Positions 41,309 to 51,852 of a stretch of 64,000 nt of DNA are shown here, one piece after another (within the stretch, counting starts at the first letter, position 1; every line of letters starts with the position of its first letter). Below the pieces are notes generated by a model. The model was given only the letters and a program-made list of their open reading frames with translations. It had not been told where the DNA came from and did no database searches. Source of the stretch: Cryoendolithus antarcticus (lineage: Eukaryota > Ascomycota > Dothideomycetes > Cladosporiales > Cladosporiaceae); contig NAJO01000005.1 of the NCBI GenBank assembly GCA_002077065.1, positions 1,054,001-1,118,000 on the forward strand, read 5' to 3'. The position numbers and the translations under genes were made by a program.

Positions 41309-41530
41309 TCACTTCACCACGGTGTATGTTTCCCAATGCGCCACACCTGTCCCGATATTCTTCGCTCGTTCCTCCTCAACCAACAGATCCCGGATGTACG
41401 TATCCAGTGCAAGCTCATGATGTGTCCACAGTCCATCCATGTAGATATGCTCCAGTAGCGCGTGGTGCTAGCTTCCGCACTTGCCGTTCGTATGGGGGAG
41501 CTTGAATTGCCATACTCCATGCCGGCACAT
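41309..41530 (-). pseudogene. small reading frame interrupted by one in-frame TAG (74 codons)
   Basis: From the ATG at 41530 a single frame runs to the TGA at 41309 with only one interruption, TAG at 41470-41468 (codon 21). Both sides look coding. Before the stop: a Cys-Arg-His start, then a WQFKLPH segment, then KCGS. After it: HHALLEHIYMDGLW, then an Asp-Tyr-Ile-Arg helix, LLVEEERAKN and finally WETYTVVK. Options: a true nonsense mutation (pseudogene); an intron of 48 nt (GTATGG...GCTAG, in phase, removing the TAG and the middle piece); or stop readthrough. The Cys and His residues could bind a metal. Family unknown. It lies head-to-tail just upstream of wc-1, leaving at most about 130-250 bp for the wc-1 promoter. 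Confidence 0.5.
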
Positions 41531-42225
41531 TTTATGAGATACAACTGGACCAGGTACCCAACATGAAGACAATGATAATCTCAAGGGATATTGAGGCTCA
41601 ACACCCCAACGATGTCCTGATTCGCTTCTCGAAATCGTATCGCTACTCTCTCCTCAGAGTGCATGGCGCACATGTTGCTTGGAACCATCCAATGCAAGAG
41701 AGATCCGCATATTGTACAAGGCGATCGCTATATTGCGATGTCTGCACTGCAGATCTATACTGATCTGGACACGGAGGGAGTTCTACAGTCAGAGTGATGC
41801 TGTTCATTGCAAGGTAGTGCTGCGTACAAGATATTGTACAGTATCATACATCTATCGTACATAGTGGCAACCTGTGCCTTCTACCCTTACAATGTCCATC
41901 TATCGCTTCGTGGTCTGAGCAAAACTTGTAGCATCTGCCGTCGACGCCGAGTTCTCTGCTACGCCTGTGACCCACACGTCGCGCCCTAGAGCTTCGAACG
42001 TCGTATCAAAACCCTGTGGTAATCCGAGGATTGCCCTGCTTCGTTGGGCATGGAGACCCTAGTTGCAAGTTGGTTTCTGGACAACGAGCTGGCGGACAGG
42101 TTGGTCTTGGACGCCAGAATCATCGTGCAATCATAGCTGGATAGTCGGTGCACATCAAACTCCACGACACCGGTTCGGGTGCCTGGCTGAACGTCTTTTC
42201 CACAATTGATGACGAGGGGCCTTGT
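41531..42225. other. intergenic region without a recognised gene
   Basis: About 700 bp, AT-richer than the neighbours around 41700-41900, with short overlapping plus-strand frames only. Nothing was supported. Confidence 0.4.
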
Positions 42226-42667
42226 TCATTTGCCTCTCAGAGCGGCGGCACCAGCTCCACCTGCGCTCGAACCCTCCATCGGTGTCGCACCCTCAGCAGC
42301 CAGCTTCTTGATCGTCAAGTCTCGTTGGTGTTCCATCACTCGTCGCTTCTTGAAGTACGTGACCTGCAGTCGTTAGTATGCTGTTCTACTTGCCCGTTGA
42401 TCGGACCTTCTCCGCGCCAAAACATACCCAGCTACTTGCGCACACCTTCTCAAACTCCTTCAGCTCCGGCGCGCAGTGTTCCCGTGCTTTCGCATCCTCC
42501 TTGACCGAGTCTACGATCCCGTTCTTCTCCAAGCAGACGAAGAAGCTATCTCGCCCCTCCCAGCATTGCGATCGCGCGGTCCGATCTGGCGCGATGAAGC
42601 CGCCGTCCTCGCTGGGCTTAGGATTGGCGAGAGTAGAAGAGGGAGAAGTGGGCGTGAACCAGGACAT
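42226..42667 (-). CDS. COA6: COA6, cytochrome c oxidase assembly factor (125 aa)
   Basis: Intermembrane-space protein that helps deliver copper to Cox2 (CuA site) during complex IV assembly. Exon 1 is 42667-42428 and exon 2 is 42363-42226; the 64-nt intron (GTATGT...TGCAG, branch ACTAAC) is in phase 0. The family fold is clear: the first pair C-x9-C in CWEGRDSFFVC, then LEKNGIVDS, and the second pair C-x10-C starting HCAPELKEFE, the Cx9C-Cx10C pattern specific to COA6. It is followed by the SWVTYFKKRRVMEHQR helix. The N-terminal 30 residues are Pro/Ser-rich without a presequence, as expected for a protein imported by the Mia40 disulfide relay. The short Ala/Gly tail is not conserved. It is divergent from the SDR gene at 43339. 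Confidence 0.95.
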
Positions 42668-43338
42668 GATGAGATGCGATTGATCGAATGGATGAGCTTT
42701 CCATAGTCGCAGGCGAAGTGATGGTCATGCATTTGTCTGTGCTTCGGAAGAAAGTCCCCCGAATGTCCGACTGCTCCATGTCAAGCTGCCACCTCCTCCG
42801 CAGATGTATCTTAATTGCAGTACGCGATCTCGCTCTGCATCACTTGAACTTGTACTTCGCGGTCCTGATACAGCCCAAGCTACTGGTGCCAGCTGTGCGC
42901 TCGACATTTCCGGCCAGTCTCAGCCCTTGGACCATCGAATCATGGGCTCCGCGGGGTCATTCAAGACGGGTTATACCTTTCCCCTCTGTCTGATCGAAAC
43001 CGCACTCTCAAGTTGGATTGTACCGCTCGCCATGCGATCCGCAATCGCACCAACACAGTCCCCGGGTTACAGCCTCAATAGCCCTCACGGAATCGCCACT
43101 ATGCAAACGAGCGGAGTGCCCAGGTATATTCGACACGCTGGGCATGCGAGTTACGTCACGTTGACGACCGTCGATGAGCGTGTTGCTGTGGATATCGCTC
43201 GGCGTACAAAGAAATGCAAGGCTCAATTTGATGGTAGTACTGTTATTCTTCCCGTCCTCCCGCTCGTTCTAAGCATTCAGTCGTTGTTCTCGCCACCCAA
43301 CAAATCATACCACACCTAATCTCGTGCAACCCGAAAAT
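42668..43338. other. divergent intergenic region, COA6 and SDR promoters
   Basis: About 670 bp. A 171-codon plus frame (42804-43319) is open but lacks any motif and overlaps the presumed SDR promoter, so it is not called. No defined regulatory motif was identified. Confidence 0.4.
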
Positions 43339-44427
43339 ATGTCGAAGCAAGATCTCGCGTAAGAAGTGCAGGAGTCCGTTTCTGTCCCGTCATACTTATG
43401 CCACGCTAGACCTACTGCCTACACGGCGTTCCTCGAGCCTCAAGACCAGAGTGGAAGCGCCGGCCTCGAGAAGCACCTTGACCCACCCGCCTCTTGGACC
43501 CAACTCGAATTCTGGGACAAGGATGGAAATCCATACCTCAAGGAGTATGAGGGCCGTGGACTGCTTCAAGACAAGGCCGTGCTCATCACAGGAGGCGATT
43601 CGGGGATAGGTCGTTCAGCTGCCATACTCATGGCTCGTGAGGGAGCGGACATCACTATTTGCTACCTTGAGCACGAGAAAGAGGATGCCGAGTGGACGAT
43701 CAAGCAGATCGAGAAGGAAGGCCGTAAGGCTCACGGCATCTCGGGAGATCTGAAGTCAATGGACGTGTGCAAGAACATTGTGGACGAGCACATGAAAGTA
43801 CATGGCAGGTTGAACGTGCTTGTCAACAACGGTGTGCCAGCCCATCAATCCAATACTCCGGCAGGAATGCTGACGATGCATTAGCCTCGATGCAAGAAGC
43901 CTGCATGGACCACTCCAAAATCGACCTCGACGTCGTACAGAGCACCTTTCAGACTAACATCATCCCCATGATTGCCCTCGCTAAGTTCGCACTCCCACAC
44001 ATGAAGCGCGGCGACAACATCATCAACACCGCATCGGTAGCTGGCTGTACGTCTTCTTTCCATGTCTAGGCAGTGATCGGGGTACTGATGAGAAGTTACA
44101 GACATGGGCAACCCCGCCCTAGTAGACTACTCCTCCACAAAAGGCGCCATAGTCTCCTTCACCCGCGCGCTCGCGCAACAGCAAGCACCGCACGGCATTC
44201 GCGTCAATGCCGTTGCGCCAGGCGTGATCTGGACGCCACTGCAACCCGCCACCAACAACCTCCCGGCTGACGCGATGAAGGGTTTGGGAATCAACGAGGC
44301 GCCGTTCAATAGGCCGGGCATGCCGGTTGAGATAGGCACGGCTTATGTCTTCCTGGCGAGCCCGTTGAGCAGCTTCGCGACGGGGACGTGTCATCATGCT
44401 AACGGTGCGAGTGAGTTGCAGGGGTAG
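43339..44427 (+). CDS. short-chain dehydrogenase/reductase, glucose/ribitol dehydrogenase-like (309 aa)
   Basis: NAD(P)H-dependent SDR of the group related to bacterial YghA and fungal glucose/ribitol dehydrogenases. Four exons: 43339-43358 (a 20-nt first exon), 43410-43831, 43885-44046 and 44102-44427. Introns of 51, 53 and 55 nt restore one frame of 310 codons; read without splicing, the gene looks broken. Motifs: the N-terminal extension with LEPQDQ and SWTQLEFWDKDG typical of this subgroup, the cofactor loop TGGDSGIGRS, the NNAS strand, VDYSSTKGA with the catalytic Tyr and Lys, and the end segment RPGMPVEIGTAYVFLASP. The usual C-terminal TG.. GG motif is altered to GTCHHANGASELQG, slightly divergent. 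Substrate not predictable. A stress or polyol role is often proposed for the family. Confidence 0.9.
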
Positions 44428-44663
44428 CGGGCTGGGTTAGACATTGTAAGACGCAATAGACATAGATAGACTCCGACAGCGAAGGCGTTTGGCAGTAGTA
44501 TGCACAGCTTTACTTTCTAGTACACGTACTTTACAACACTACCCTATACACTCGACACCCTCCGCCACAATATTGCGCGACCGATCCAAGCTTGCACCTC
44601 TTGCCTTTCGCTAGGCTGTTCATCCTGGCAGCATCCATGTTAGTACCTTGACAATAAACTTAC

Positions 44664-47633
44664 TCACTCACGCATAGCCATCTCATGCAACCCACACAGC
44701 AACCCCAAACTAACTTTATCACAATTCGGTAGCATCAACGCCCCAATCACCGCATGACCCTGCGGTATTCCGTCCCAATTCCTCGACTTGGTGTCTTCAA
44801 TACCGTTCTCCCCATCCTCCTGATCTATGTATCCGTTTCCCAATGTTCCAGTCCTCCCAGCCCGTTCCGCGAGCCTCCTAACCATTGTGAGAGCCCGCGT
44901 GGCGATGAGTCGAAAGCTGTCCACATCCCACTGCTGTTGCTGCTGAACCATACCGCCCTTGCCGGGAGCGCCGCGAGGAGGCGGCTCGACAGAGAGTAGA
45001 GAAGCAAGCGAGACCAGGCTTCCGGCCCAGGCATCTTCGCTCTCGAGCCATGCTCGCGCCAGCTGTGCGTCGTTGGCAGGTGCGAGTGAGCTCAGAATGT
45101 CAGCTGCTAGCATGCCCTGGGTGAGGTATGCTTTTCGTGCTTCGACGATGCGCAGCTGAGTGGTGTTGCCGGGTGGAGCTTTGGAGCGATCGGGAAGGAC
45201 AGAGATGGCGAGTGCGAAGGCCCGTGTTAGGAGGTCCAGGGGAGGTGTGCTGGAGGAGGGGGAGGTGGAAGTCGGTTGGAACAGAGAGCGGTAGAGAGAA
45301 CGATTGGGTTCTTGCCGTGCTAGGAGCTTTGCGAGGCAGTCAAGCGCTGGAGGGAGGTAGCGGTGCACTGCTGGGACGAACGGCGGGAAGCGGAGGTTCA
45401 TTGAATTACCGTTGGGTGTTTCCGAGTCTGTGGTCAAGGAGGGCGAGGGCTGCGGGGCGAAGGCCAGTAGGAAGTGCAAGAGGTGGAGTGCGTCGTCTCG
45501 CGAGGGAAGCTCGAGCGATTGCGTGATGTTGGACAAGAATATGATCATGTCTTTGTAGAAGTCTTGGGTATTTAGATGGGTCCGTAGCAGCATGTGCCTC
45601 GTACCTATGAGGCGAATGGTATTGCTCAGCCAATTGATCAGCGAAGGAGTGGTGAGTAGGCGGTGGTTGTGTTCGTAGAATGAGAAGTTGCGCAAGATTG
45701 TCGTGATCGCGACCAGTTTGTCTGCTGCCCTCTCAAGCTCGTAAGCTTGCGTGCCGAACGCAGGAACGTCTTGGAGGGTGTCTGCTTCGATCTTGGAATC
45801 TCGTAAAATTGACTCGTAAGACGGAAGGTCGATTGCATCGGAGACCTCGACAGCCTCGTCTGAGAGGAGATCGAGCTGATCTTCTGCGCAGTCCATGATG
45901 ATGTCAGTCAGGTCGTCGCACTTTTCAAGATCGAACATGATTCGCTGATCCATTGAGACGATAGCAAGGGCGTCCAGTGCGTATCGCACCTCAGCATGGA
46001 TCCCAGATGCAAGACTGAGTGCAATCGCTCGCGTGTCAATCACTCCCATCTCGTCAACGCTAGGCATTTGCGGCATCGCGCGTTGTATGTGCGTGCCAAG
46101 CTCGTTCAGCACGGCTACATCTAGCCCGCCGTCACTGTCGACAGTCTTGGTGAGCGGTTCGTAGTTGCTGCTCTGCGGCTCCTCGCTCTTCATCACCGCA
46201 CCCACGACTTCCTGCTTAATGGATGGAGAGCGCTGCACCTTCTGCCCAGGCGAAGGCAAAGTGGAGCCAGGGAACGCGGGCGGTGGGCCATCGCCTTTAC
46301 GCATACTACCGCTGCGTCGATGATGTATAGTGCCGAGTCCGCCCATCGTCTGCTGAGGTGTCGACACTCCATTCTGTGGTAACGACGCATTGGACTGTGT
46401 GGGCGTTGCTTGTTGCAGGGCCTGATTCTGTTGCATCTGCTGTACGAGCTGCGCTTGCTGAGCTTGACTGTACTGATTCATCTGATTCATCTGAGCCTGC
46501 TGAGGCGGCGGCTGCATAGTCTTCGTAGGCGAGGTCTGCGCAGTCGGTCCGTATCCAGCCATCTGATGTGCCTGTTGTCGTGCTTGCTCCATCTTCTGGT
46601 TTTGCCGCGCTCGATGCCACATCTGCTCGTATCCGAGGACCGAGTTGAGGTACAGCATCTTCAGCTGCTCACCTGCGTTCTCGTATCCAGGACCCATGAA
46701 GCCAAGCTTGGCACCGGCTGTCTGCCACTGTCCTGTGCGCTCCACCTGCGTAGACCCTCCCATCTGGACAACGACCTGAAACAACTGGTAGAGGTCCACG
46801 ACCTTCTGACCAATCATGGGATTCGGATTGAACTGGCGTCCTTGCTGCATCGAGTTCGACTGGCACTGCTGCAGGAATTGTTTCCGCTTCGCTTGAGCCT
46901 GCATCATCGCTGCGTTCTGCACTGGGCCTGCGCCTTGGCCATTGGGCATCTGTTGACCACCTTGTTGCATTGCCGCAGTGGCGTTGTACATCCCTCCGGG
47001 CTGGCCACCTGCTGTGCGGGGAGGGACAATCCCACCATTCTGTTGTCGCAACGCTGCTTGTTGCTGCAGGAGTCGCAGCTGGTATTGCCTCTGCTGCATT
47101 TGCGCATTCATCTGGTTCTGCATGCCTTGCTGCATCTGCGCATTCTGTCCCATGCCATACTGGGGATTGAAATTGGCCATTGCGCCATTAGGCTGAACAT
47201 TACCAGGTTGACCGTTGTTCTGTCTTGGCGCAGGAGACATCTGCGTGCCATATCCAGTCGGCTGTTGCGAAGGGAAGGGACTAGGCGACGCGTTCTGCAT
47301 GCGCGGTTGCTGTGAAGGCTGGCGAAACTGCTGGTTCTGCATCGTCGGGGAAGGCGTGGCTTGTGCCGATCCTGGCTGCTGAAGGTGCGCGTATGGGGTA
47401 GGCGCGTTGGAGAATTGTTGCGACTGCTGACCAGGCGCGGGCGAACCGGAAGGCATGCCATTGTGGTCGCGCTTTTGAGGTATTGTCGGGGCCGTTTGGA
47501 AGGTCTGGTTAGAGAAGGCCGGAGTCAAGTTCTGATTGCCATTCTGCAATTGCGGCTGGAAGGGCGACGAGCCATTGCCGCCGAGGTCATAGTGGTTGGT
47601 GTTGGGCAGGGCGCTGTAGATGGAGTTGTTCAT
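44664..47633 (-). CDS. SWI1: SWI/SNF chromatin-remodelling subunit SWI1 (ARID domain, 989 aa)
   Basis: Swi1 is the ARID-containing subunit of the SWI/SNF complex and helps recruit the remodeller to promoters. The frame is intronless from the ATG at 47633. The N-terminal about 250 residues are Gln/Asn/Pro/Met-rich low complexity with few charges (prion-like). The ARID/BRIGHT domain lies at about 255-350, with the phrases KVVDLYQLFQVVVQMGG, WQTAGAKLGF and LKMLYLNSVLGYEQMW in the expected helix order. A second Gln-rich linker follows (about 355-450). The C-terminal half (about 500-989) is helical, with the ALDALAIVS, LNILLRN-like and LLHFLLAF segments of the conserved SWI1 C-terminal region. The stop is 237 bp from the convergent SDR gene. 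The identification rests on the ARID plus the whole-protein layout. Confidence 0.9.
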   Translation of the reverse strand: MNNSIYSALPNTNHYDLGGNGSSPFQPQLQNGNQNLTPAFSNQTFQTAPTIPQKRDHNGMPSGSPAPGQQSQQFSNAPTPYAHLQQPGSAQATPSPTMQNQQFRQPSQQPRMQNASPSPFPSQQPTGYGTQMSPAPRQNNGQPGNVQPNGAMANFNPQYGMGQNAQMQQGMQNQMNAQMQQRQYQLRLLQQQAALRQQNGGIVPPRTAGGQPGGMYNATAAMQQGGQQMPNGQGAGPVQNAAMMQAQAKRKQFLQQCQSNSMQQGRQFNPNPMIGQKVVDLYQLFQVVVQMGGSTQVERTGQWQTAGAKLGFMGPGYENAGEQLKMLYLNSVLGYEQMWHRARQNQKMEQARQQAHQMAGYGPTAQTSPTKTMQPPPQQAQMNQMNQYSQAQQAQLVQQMQQNQALQQATPTQSNASLPQNGVSTPQQTMGGLGTIHHRRSGSMRKGDGPPPAFPGSTLPSPGQKVQRSPSIKQEVVGAVMKSEEPQSSNYEPLTKTVDSDGGLDVAVLNELGTHIQRAMPQMPSVDEMGVIDTRAIALSLASGIHAEVRYALDALAIVSMDQRIMFDLEKCDDLTDIIMDCAEDQLDLLSDEAVEVSDAIDLPSYESILRDSKIEADTLQDVPAFGTQAYELERAADKLVAITTILRNFSFYEHNHRLLTTPSLINWLSNTIRLIGTRHMLLRTHLNTQDFYKDMIIFLSNITQSLELPSRDDALHLLHFLLAFAPQPSPSLTTDSETPNGNSMNLRFPPFVPAVHRYLPPALDCLAKLLARQEPNRSLYRSLFQPTSTSPSSSTPPLDLLTRAFALAISVLPDRSKAPPGNTTQLRIVEARKAYLTQGMLAADILSSLAPANDAQLARAWLESEDAWAGSLVSLASLLSVEPPPRGAPGKGGMVQQQQQWDVDSFRLIATRALTMVRRLAERAGRTGTLGNGYIDQEDGENGIEDTKSRNWDGIPQGHAVIGALMLPNCDKVSLGLLCGLHEMAMRE

Positions 47634-50287
47634 TGCGGACTAATGAGGGCGGCGCCGCAGTGCATAGCGTGGTCGATGAGGTCGGGTGGGCTAAGCGCGC
47701 AAACATGGTTAGCTGCAGTCATCACAAAGCGCGCTGTCGGTCAATAGCTGGTCTGCATTCAGTGATCGAGCATTGCCGCATCATCAAAACAGACGCGCGA
47801 CGCGCATTGCTGAGGCGGCGTGCATGGCCCCGTCGTCTCACGCGCCCGCCTGATAAGCGATGGAAGGATACAGTCATGTGATATCCCGTGCAGAGTCCAG
47901 CCGTAGCCGCGGAGTGAGAGAAGCAGGGTAAATGGAATATACTCACGGGATGTGCGATCTCCGTCGGCAGGGCTCCTGTTTCTGCTGGCTGCGTGGCAGT
48001 GAAGTGGAGGTGATGAGTGAGGAGTGCGCAGAGTCGGCCGGAGAGCGGGAACCCATCCGTGACCCGCCCTCGTCTTTCGCTCGCAGTGAAAACTGGACAT
48101 GATCTACTCGTGATAATAACATAGTCACTGGGACTTCACACAGTCAAAGACGAAGACAGAGAGAGGAGACGGCGAGAGAGAGCTCTCGGCAGTAGTGTAC
48201 CCTCACTCAACATGACCTCGCCGGATCGCGGTTTCCATCTCTTCATTCCCTTAAAAACGGCCGTGCACAACAAGCTCCTGCAGACCTTCCACCATCCAGC
48301 CCAGCCCGATTGCTCATGACACCATTCATCCCGATCACTTTATTGCCGTTGATCACTCGGCATTCGAATGATTTGCAGCTTTCTCGCAGGGCGGACAGTA
48401 TCGCAGCAACGATAGCTGCATGTGGAGTGTCTATCGTGTCCGCTTTCGAATCGCTGGGTTTTCCCTTGGCTTCCCACCGCCACATCGATACGGCACCGTT
48501 CCACTGCTCGGGTGCCACGCTGCACTTGATACGCTACTGGGGCAGCATCACTACCGAGGAGCATGCGCGTCTAATTGAGACAAGGCGAGGCATGGCAATG
48601 ATTCAGCAGTGTCTTCGCGGAAACTTGCAGTTCCTTGCTTCCTGTCATGCCGCAGAGTTTACCCGCTTTTTGCTGACGAGTTGCTGCCCGTGGACAACCT
48701 CTGTTTCGAGTCTTACAGCACGGAGTTGTTATCCTTTTGCCGCCACAGCTACACGGTGGGTGCAACTTCGCGCCCATTGCACCGGCGAGATGGAGCACTC
48801 GTTCTTGCGGTTCTCGGCAGTACCGACGCTATCCCTCTCATTCATAGTAACGTTTTTGGTCACGATTTGCTCCCTCGCTCCGAAGACCAAGAGACCGATG
48901 AGGTCATGTTTCGATAGACCGTGGTAAGGTGATATATGGTAAGAACGTTCGATCTGGACGACATCGCTCATTCCCCTTATCGGGCGCTGCACCTCTTTCT
49001 TCGGGCAAACCACTCCTTCAACTTTCGACGTTGTTTGCAACACATTCACTGTCTTTCACTCTCTACAATCCCTAATACCACCCAAACCCGGTCAGCCGAA
49101 ATCCTCCCTACAGTCAAGACTCTGGTAACGTCACTGGCCCCATCACGGCAGCATAAGGTACCGCTCCCAAAATTGCGAACACCTGCGAGGGCGCCATGAT
49201 GTCTGGGCTACCTTGCCATTTGACATGCCGCATCCCAAGTGGAAGGAGTGCAACGGGTCGTTGGTACTAAATATTGCCCGATGTAGGTACGTCGATGGGT
49301 GTGGGTAGAGCCACGCCATTGAGCTTTCGGTGGCACCTGCTGCAAGCGATGCCTCAATCTGCCACGATTTTTGACTGCCCTTGCATCATTTGAAAGGTAA
49401 CGAGGCTAGAAATGATGTTCTGAAGGTATTGAGATTGTGCTTTTTCATGTCTCTTGAACACTCGCGTCTTCGTCTCGGACAATCTCGTGCCTCGAACGGT
49501 CCACAGGAACACCAGGAAAGACACCACCCTCCGTATACGAGTGATCATGCAACGCTCTGCGATGGGAAGATCAACGAAATCCGATCTACCGCGGCTACCA
49601 TGATGCCAGATTGTCCAATGGTCGCGGACATCGATAGCAGCAGCTCATGAGCGGCTGGTCTAAGCTGCTATCGCTGAATGCTCCTAAGGATGACCAGCAG
49701 GTGTCAGCAGTCCAGTCTGCGCTTAGTAGCGCCATATCCTAGGCTCCCTCAGCTATGGACGCTCGGTCACTGTTACCTTGTGCGCACGAGATGATCAAGA
49801 TCATTGCACACCCTGGTGCATCGCCACAGAATAAGCAAACGGCCTTAAATCTTGATAGGGTGAAGGGCTTGAGCTGTCGATCAGGCGCACGATATGCAGA
49901 CTGAGGACCAAGTCACGATGATGGTCGAGCAAGACCGAGGTTCAGCATTGGAAAGATGAAGATAGCAGTTGAGTCTGCAATTAGGCCCTGTGCTTTGAAT
50001 GAAATACCAGCGATGATCGGTGTGACCTACAAAGGACTTCGTCTCTCGTGAGTAATCAGAGATCTGAGTTATCGCCTGTGCGCCGGGGACTCTCGAGAAA
50101 CGAGCTTCTTCTGTACCAAACTAACTCGAAAGCGGTGCACGGTACTCTGCATGCAACGCGTGATGTCATCAAGTCGCGTAGACAGCTCCAAGGCGGTACC
50201 TCAATTACTTTCCATTACCTTCATTTACCTTTCCAACTTCACCGCGTACACTTCGCAGACACTTATACCAGGCACATCTCATCCAGC
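47634..50287. other. 2.65-kb region between SWI1 start and UNG start
   Basis: Probably the SWI1 promoter and 5' UTR near 47.6-48.1 kb and the UNG promoter near 50.2 kb. In between, overlapping plus-strand frames at 48310-48927 and 48609-48917 are open in two phases and look weakly protein-like, but I could not join them or assign a family. No transposon ends or repeats were seen. Confidence 0.4.
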
Positions 50288-51463
50288 ATGTCTCTCAAAC
50301 GCAAAGCAGTCGACGTCGCTGGCGACGCCAGCAAGAAAGCCAAATCCAATGCGTCCATAACCTCCTTCTTCGGCGCTCCCAAGTCATCCCCCTCAAGCAA
50401 AGCGTCCTCCGACCCATCTGCACCTGCCACGCAACCGACACCCTTCGACAAAGACGCGTTCGTCGCAAAGCTGTCATCTGAGCAGTCGTCTCTGCTCAAC
50501 CTGGAGCTCACGACTTTGCACGACACCTGGCTCGCAGCTCTAGCCCCCGACCTCCTCCACCCTTCCTTCCTCTCCCTGAAGCGCTTCCTAGCTTCCGAAC
50601 GCTCATCCGGGACCAAGGTCTTCCCACCTGAGGAAGACGTCTATGCTTGGTCACGACATACCCCCTTGAACACTGTCAAAGCCGTGATCCTCGGTCAGGA
50701 TCCGTACCACAACGTTAATCAAGCGCATGGACTATGCTTCAGCGTACGACCACCGACGCCCGCCCCACCGAGTCTGAAGAACATCTACACAGCGCTGAAG
50801 AGTGACTATCCTTCCTTTCGCCCTCCTCCGAAGAACGCCGGCCTTCTCACGCCATGGGCTGATCGCGGAGTGCTGCTACTGAATACCTGCCTCACCGTCC
50901 GCGCACATGCGGCGAATAGTCACGCGAACAAAGGCTGGGAGCGCTTCACGCAGCGCGTCGTCGATGTCGTCGCGCAGAAGCGGACCAAGGGCGTGGTCTT
51001 CATGGCTTGGGGCAACCATGCGCAGAAGAGGTGCGCCGCAGTGGAGAAGAGTGGGAAGCATCTGGTACTGAAGAGCGTGCATCCTAGTCCGCTGAGTGCA
51101 CATAACGGATTCTTTGGGTGTGGGCACTTCAAGAAGGCGAATGACTGGCTGACGGGAAGATACGGTGAGGGAGGGGAGATTGACTGGGATCTGGGTGCTG
51201 CTGATGTGGATGGCAAGGCAGAGGCGGTGAAGGCTCCCGTTGTAGTAAGTGAGAAGGAGGCGGAGAAGGGAAATGTCAGTCAGGACAGTGAGAAGACACT
51301 GCAAACCGATGAAGAGGCGCTGGAGGAGGATATGCTGGAGGCCGTACGAGAGGTCGAGAAGAAGGTGGATGCTCGCGATGCAGAGGAGTATGGTGCAGCT
51401 GGCGCTGAGGAGGATGAGCTGGAGGCTATGAGGGAGGCAGAGAACGCTACCTCGGCCACGTAG
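50288..51463 (+). CDS. UNG1: uracil-DNA glycosylase (UNG family 1) with acidic C-terminal extension
   Basis: Removes uracil from DNA to start base-excision repair, in nucleus and mitochondria. The first in-frame ATG is at 50288; codons upstream to 50048 lack an ATG. The 391-aa protein shows, in order: a basic nuclear-type start (KRK, KKAK), a PIP-box-like SITSFF at 23-28 for PCNA contact, and the catalytic water-activating loop GQDPYH with Asp138 and Tyr140. The uracil-pocket segment around GLCFSV, the LLLNTCLTVR strand with the substrate-binding Asn, WGNHAQ and the minor-groove intercalation loop HPSPLSA with His265 follow. The conserved domain ends near residue 307 (DWDLG). An acidic tail of about 85 residues, rich in Glu and Ala, follows; most family members lack it. 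Confidence 0.97.
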   Translation: MSLKRKAVDVAGDASKKAKSNASITSFFGAPKSSPSSKASSDPSAPATQPTPFDKDAFVAKLSSEQSSLLNLELTTLHDTWLAALAPDLLHPSFLSLKRFLASERSSGTKVFPPEEDVYAWSRHTPLNTVKAVILGQDPYHNVNQAHGLCFSVRPPTPAPPSLKNIYTALKSDYPSFRPPPKNAGLLTPWADRGVLLLNTCLTVRAHAANSHANKGWERFTQRVVDVVAQKRTKGVVFMAWGNHAQKRCAAVEKSGKHLVLKSVHPSPLSAHNGFFGCGHFKKANDWLTGRYGEGGEIDWDLGAADVDGKAEAVKAPVVVSEKEAEKGNVSQDSEKTLQTDEEALEEDMLEAVREVEKKVDARDAEEYGAAGAEEDELEAMREAENATSAT

Positions 51464-51852
51464 GAAGTTGACTGATCAGGGTACTGTAAGTCAAGGCGTG
51501 ACTCTCGGATGCGGAGCTGGAAAGCGCAGCATGGTTTGTGGGTGTTCGGACCAACTCTTCGAGATTGCATGGGCGAAATGCTTGGACATGATTTGGAGTT
51601 CTACAATTCAATCATGCCCATTGGCATCGAGAGACGCGCTTACTCAGCCAGCAAACTTGACCCGCCATTGCTCCGGCCTCGGAACAATCACACCATCACA
51701 TCATCTTGCGCCTAGAAGCATCGTGGTGACGTCCATCTAGGTGCTGGCGTGGTACATTGGTAATCGATACTTATTCTCAAGGTTGTATAAGGGTACCAGG
51801 TGGATTTCTTCCGTCTCATGTTTCCACCTTGATATAGTAGCTCAGTACGCGA
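51464..51852. other. intergenic, UNG1 3' flank and promoter of the CmcJ-like gene
   Basis: About 390 bp. A short pyrimidine-rich tract precedes 51853. Nothing specific was identified. Confidence 0.4.

Noticed and set aside
42804..43319. 171-codon frame upstream of the SDR gene
   Set aside because: Low-information composition, no domain, and it lies in the presumed promoter.
43339..44427. SDR gene as a frameshifted pseudogene
   Set aside because: Three short introns with good splice sites restore one conserved frame.
46410..47315. 301-codon Leu/Arg/His-rich frame antisense to SWI1
   Set aside because: The composition is the reverse complement of CAG/CAA-rich Gln codons, so it is a shadow of the SWI1 repeats.
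50048..50287. Upstream extension of the UNG frame as a mitochondrial leader
   Set aside because: The extension starts with GTG and contains no ATG, so a leader would need an unseen upstream exon.
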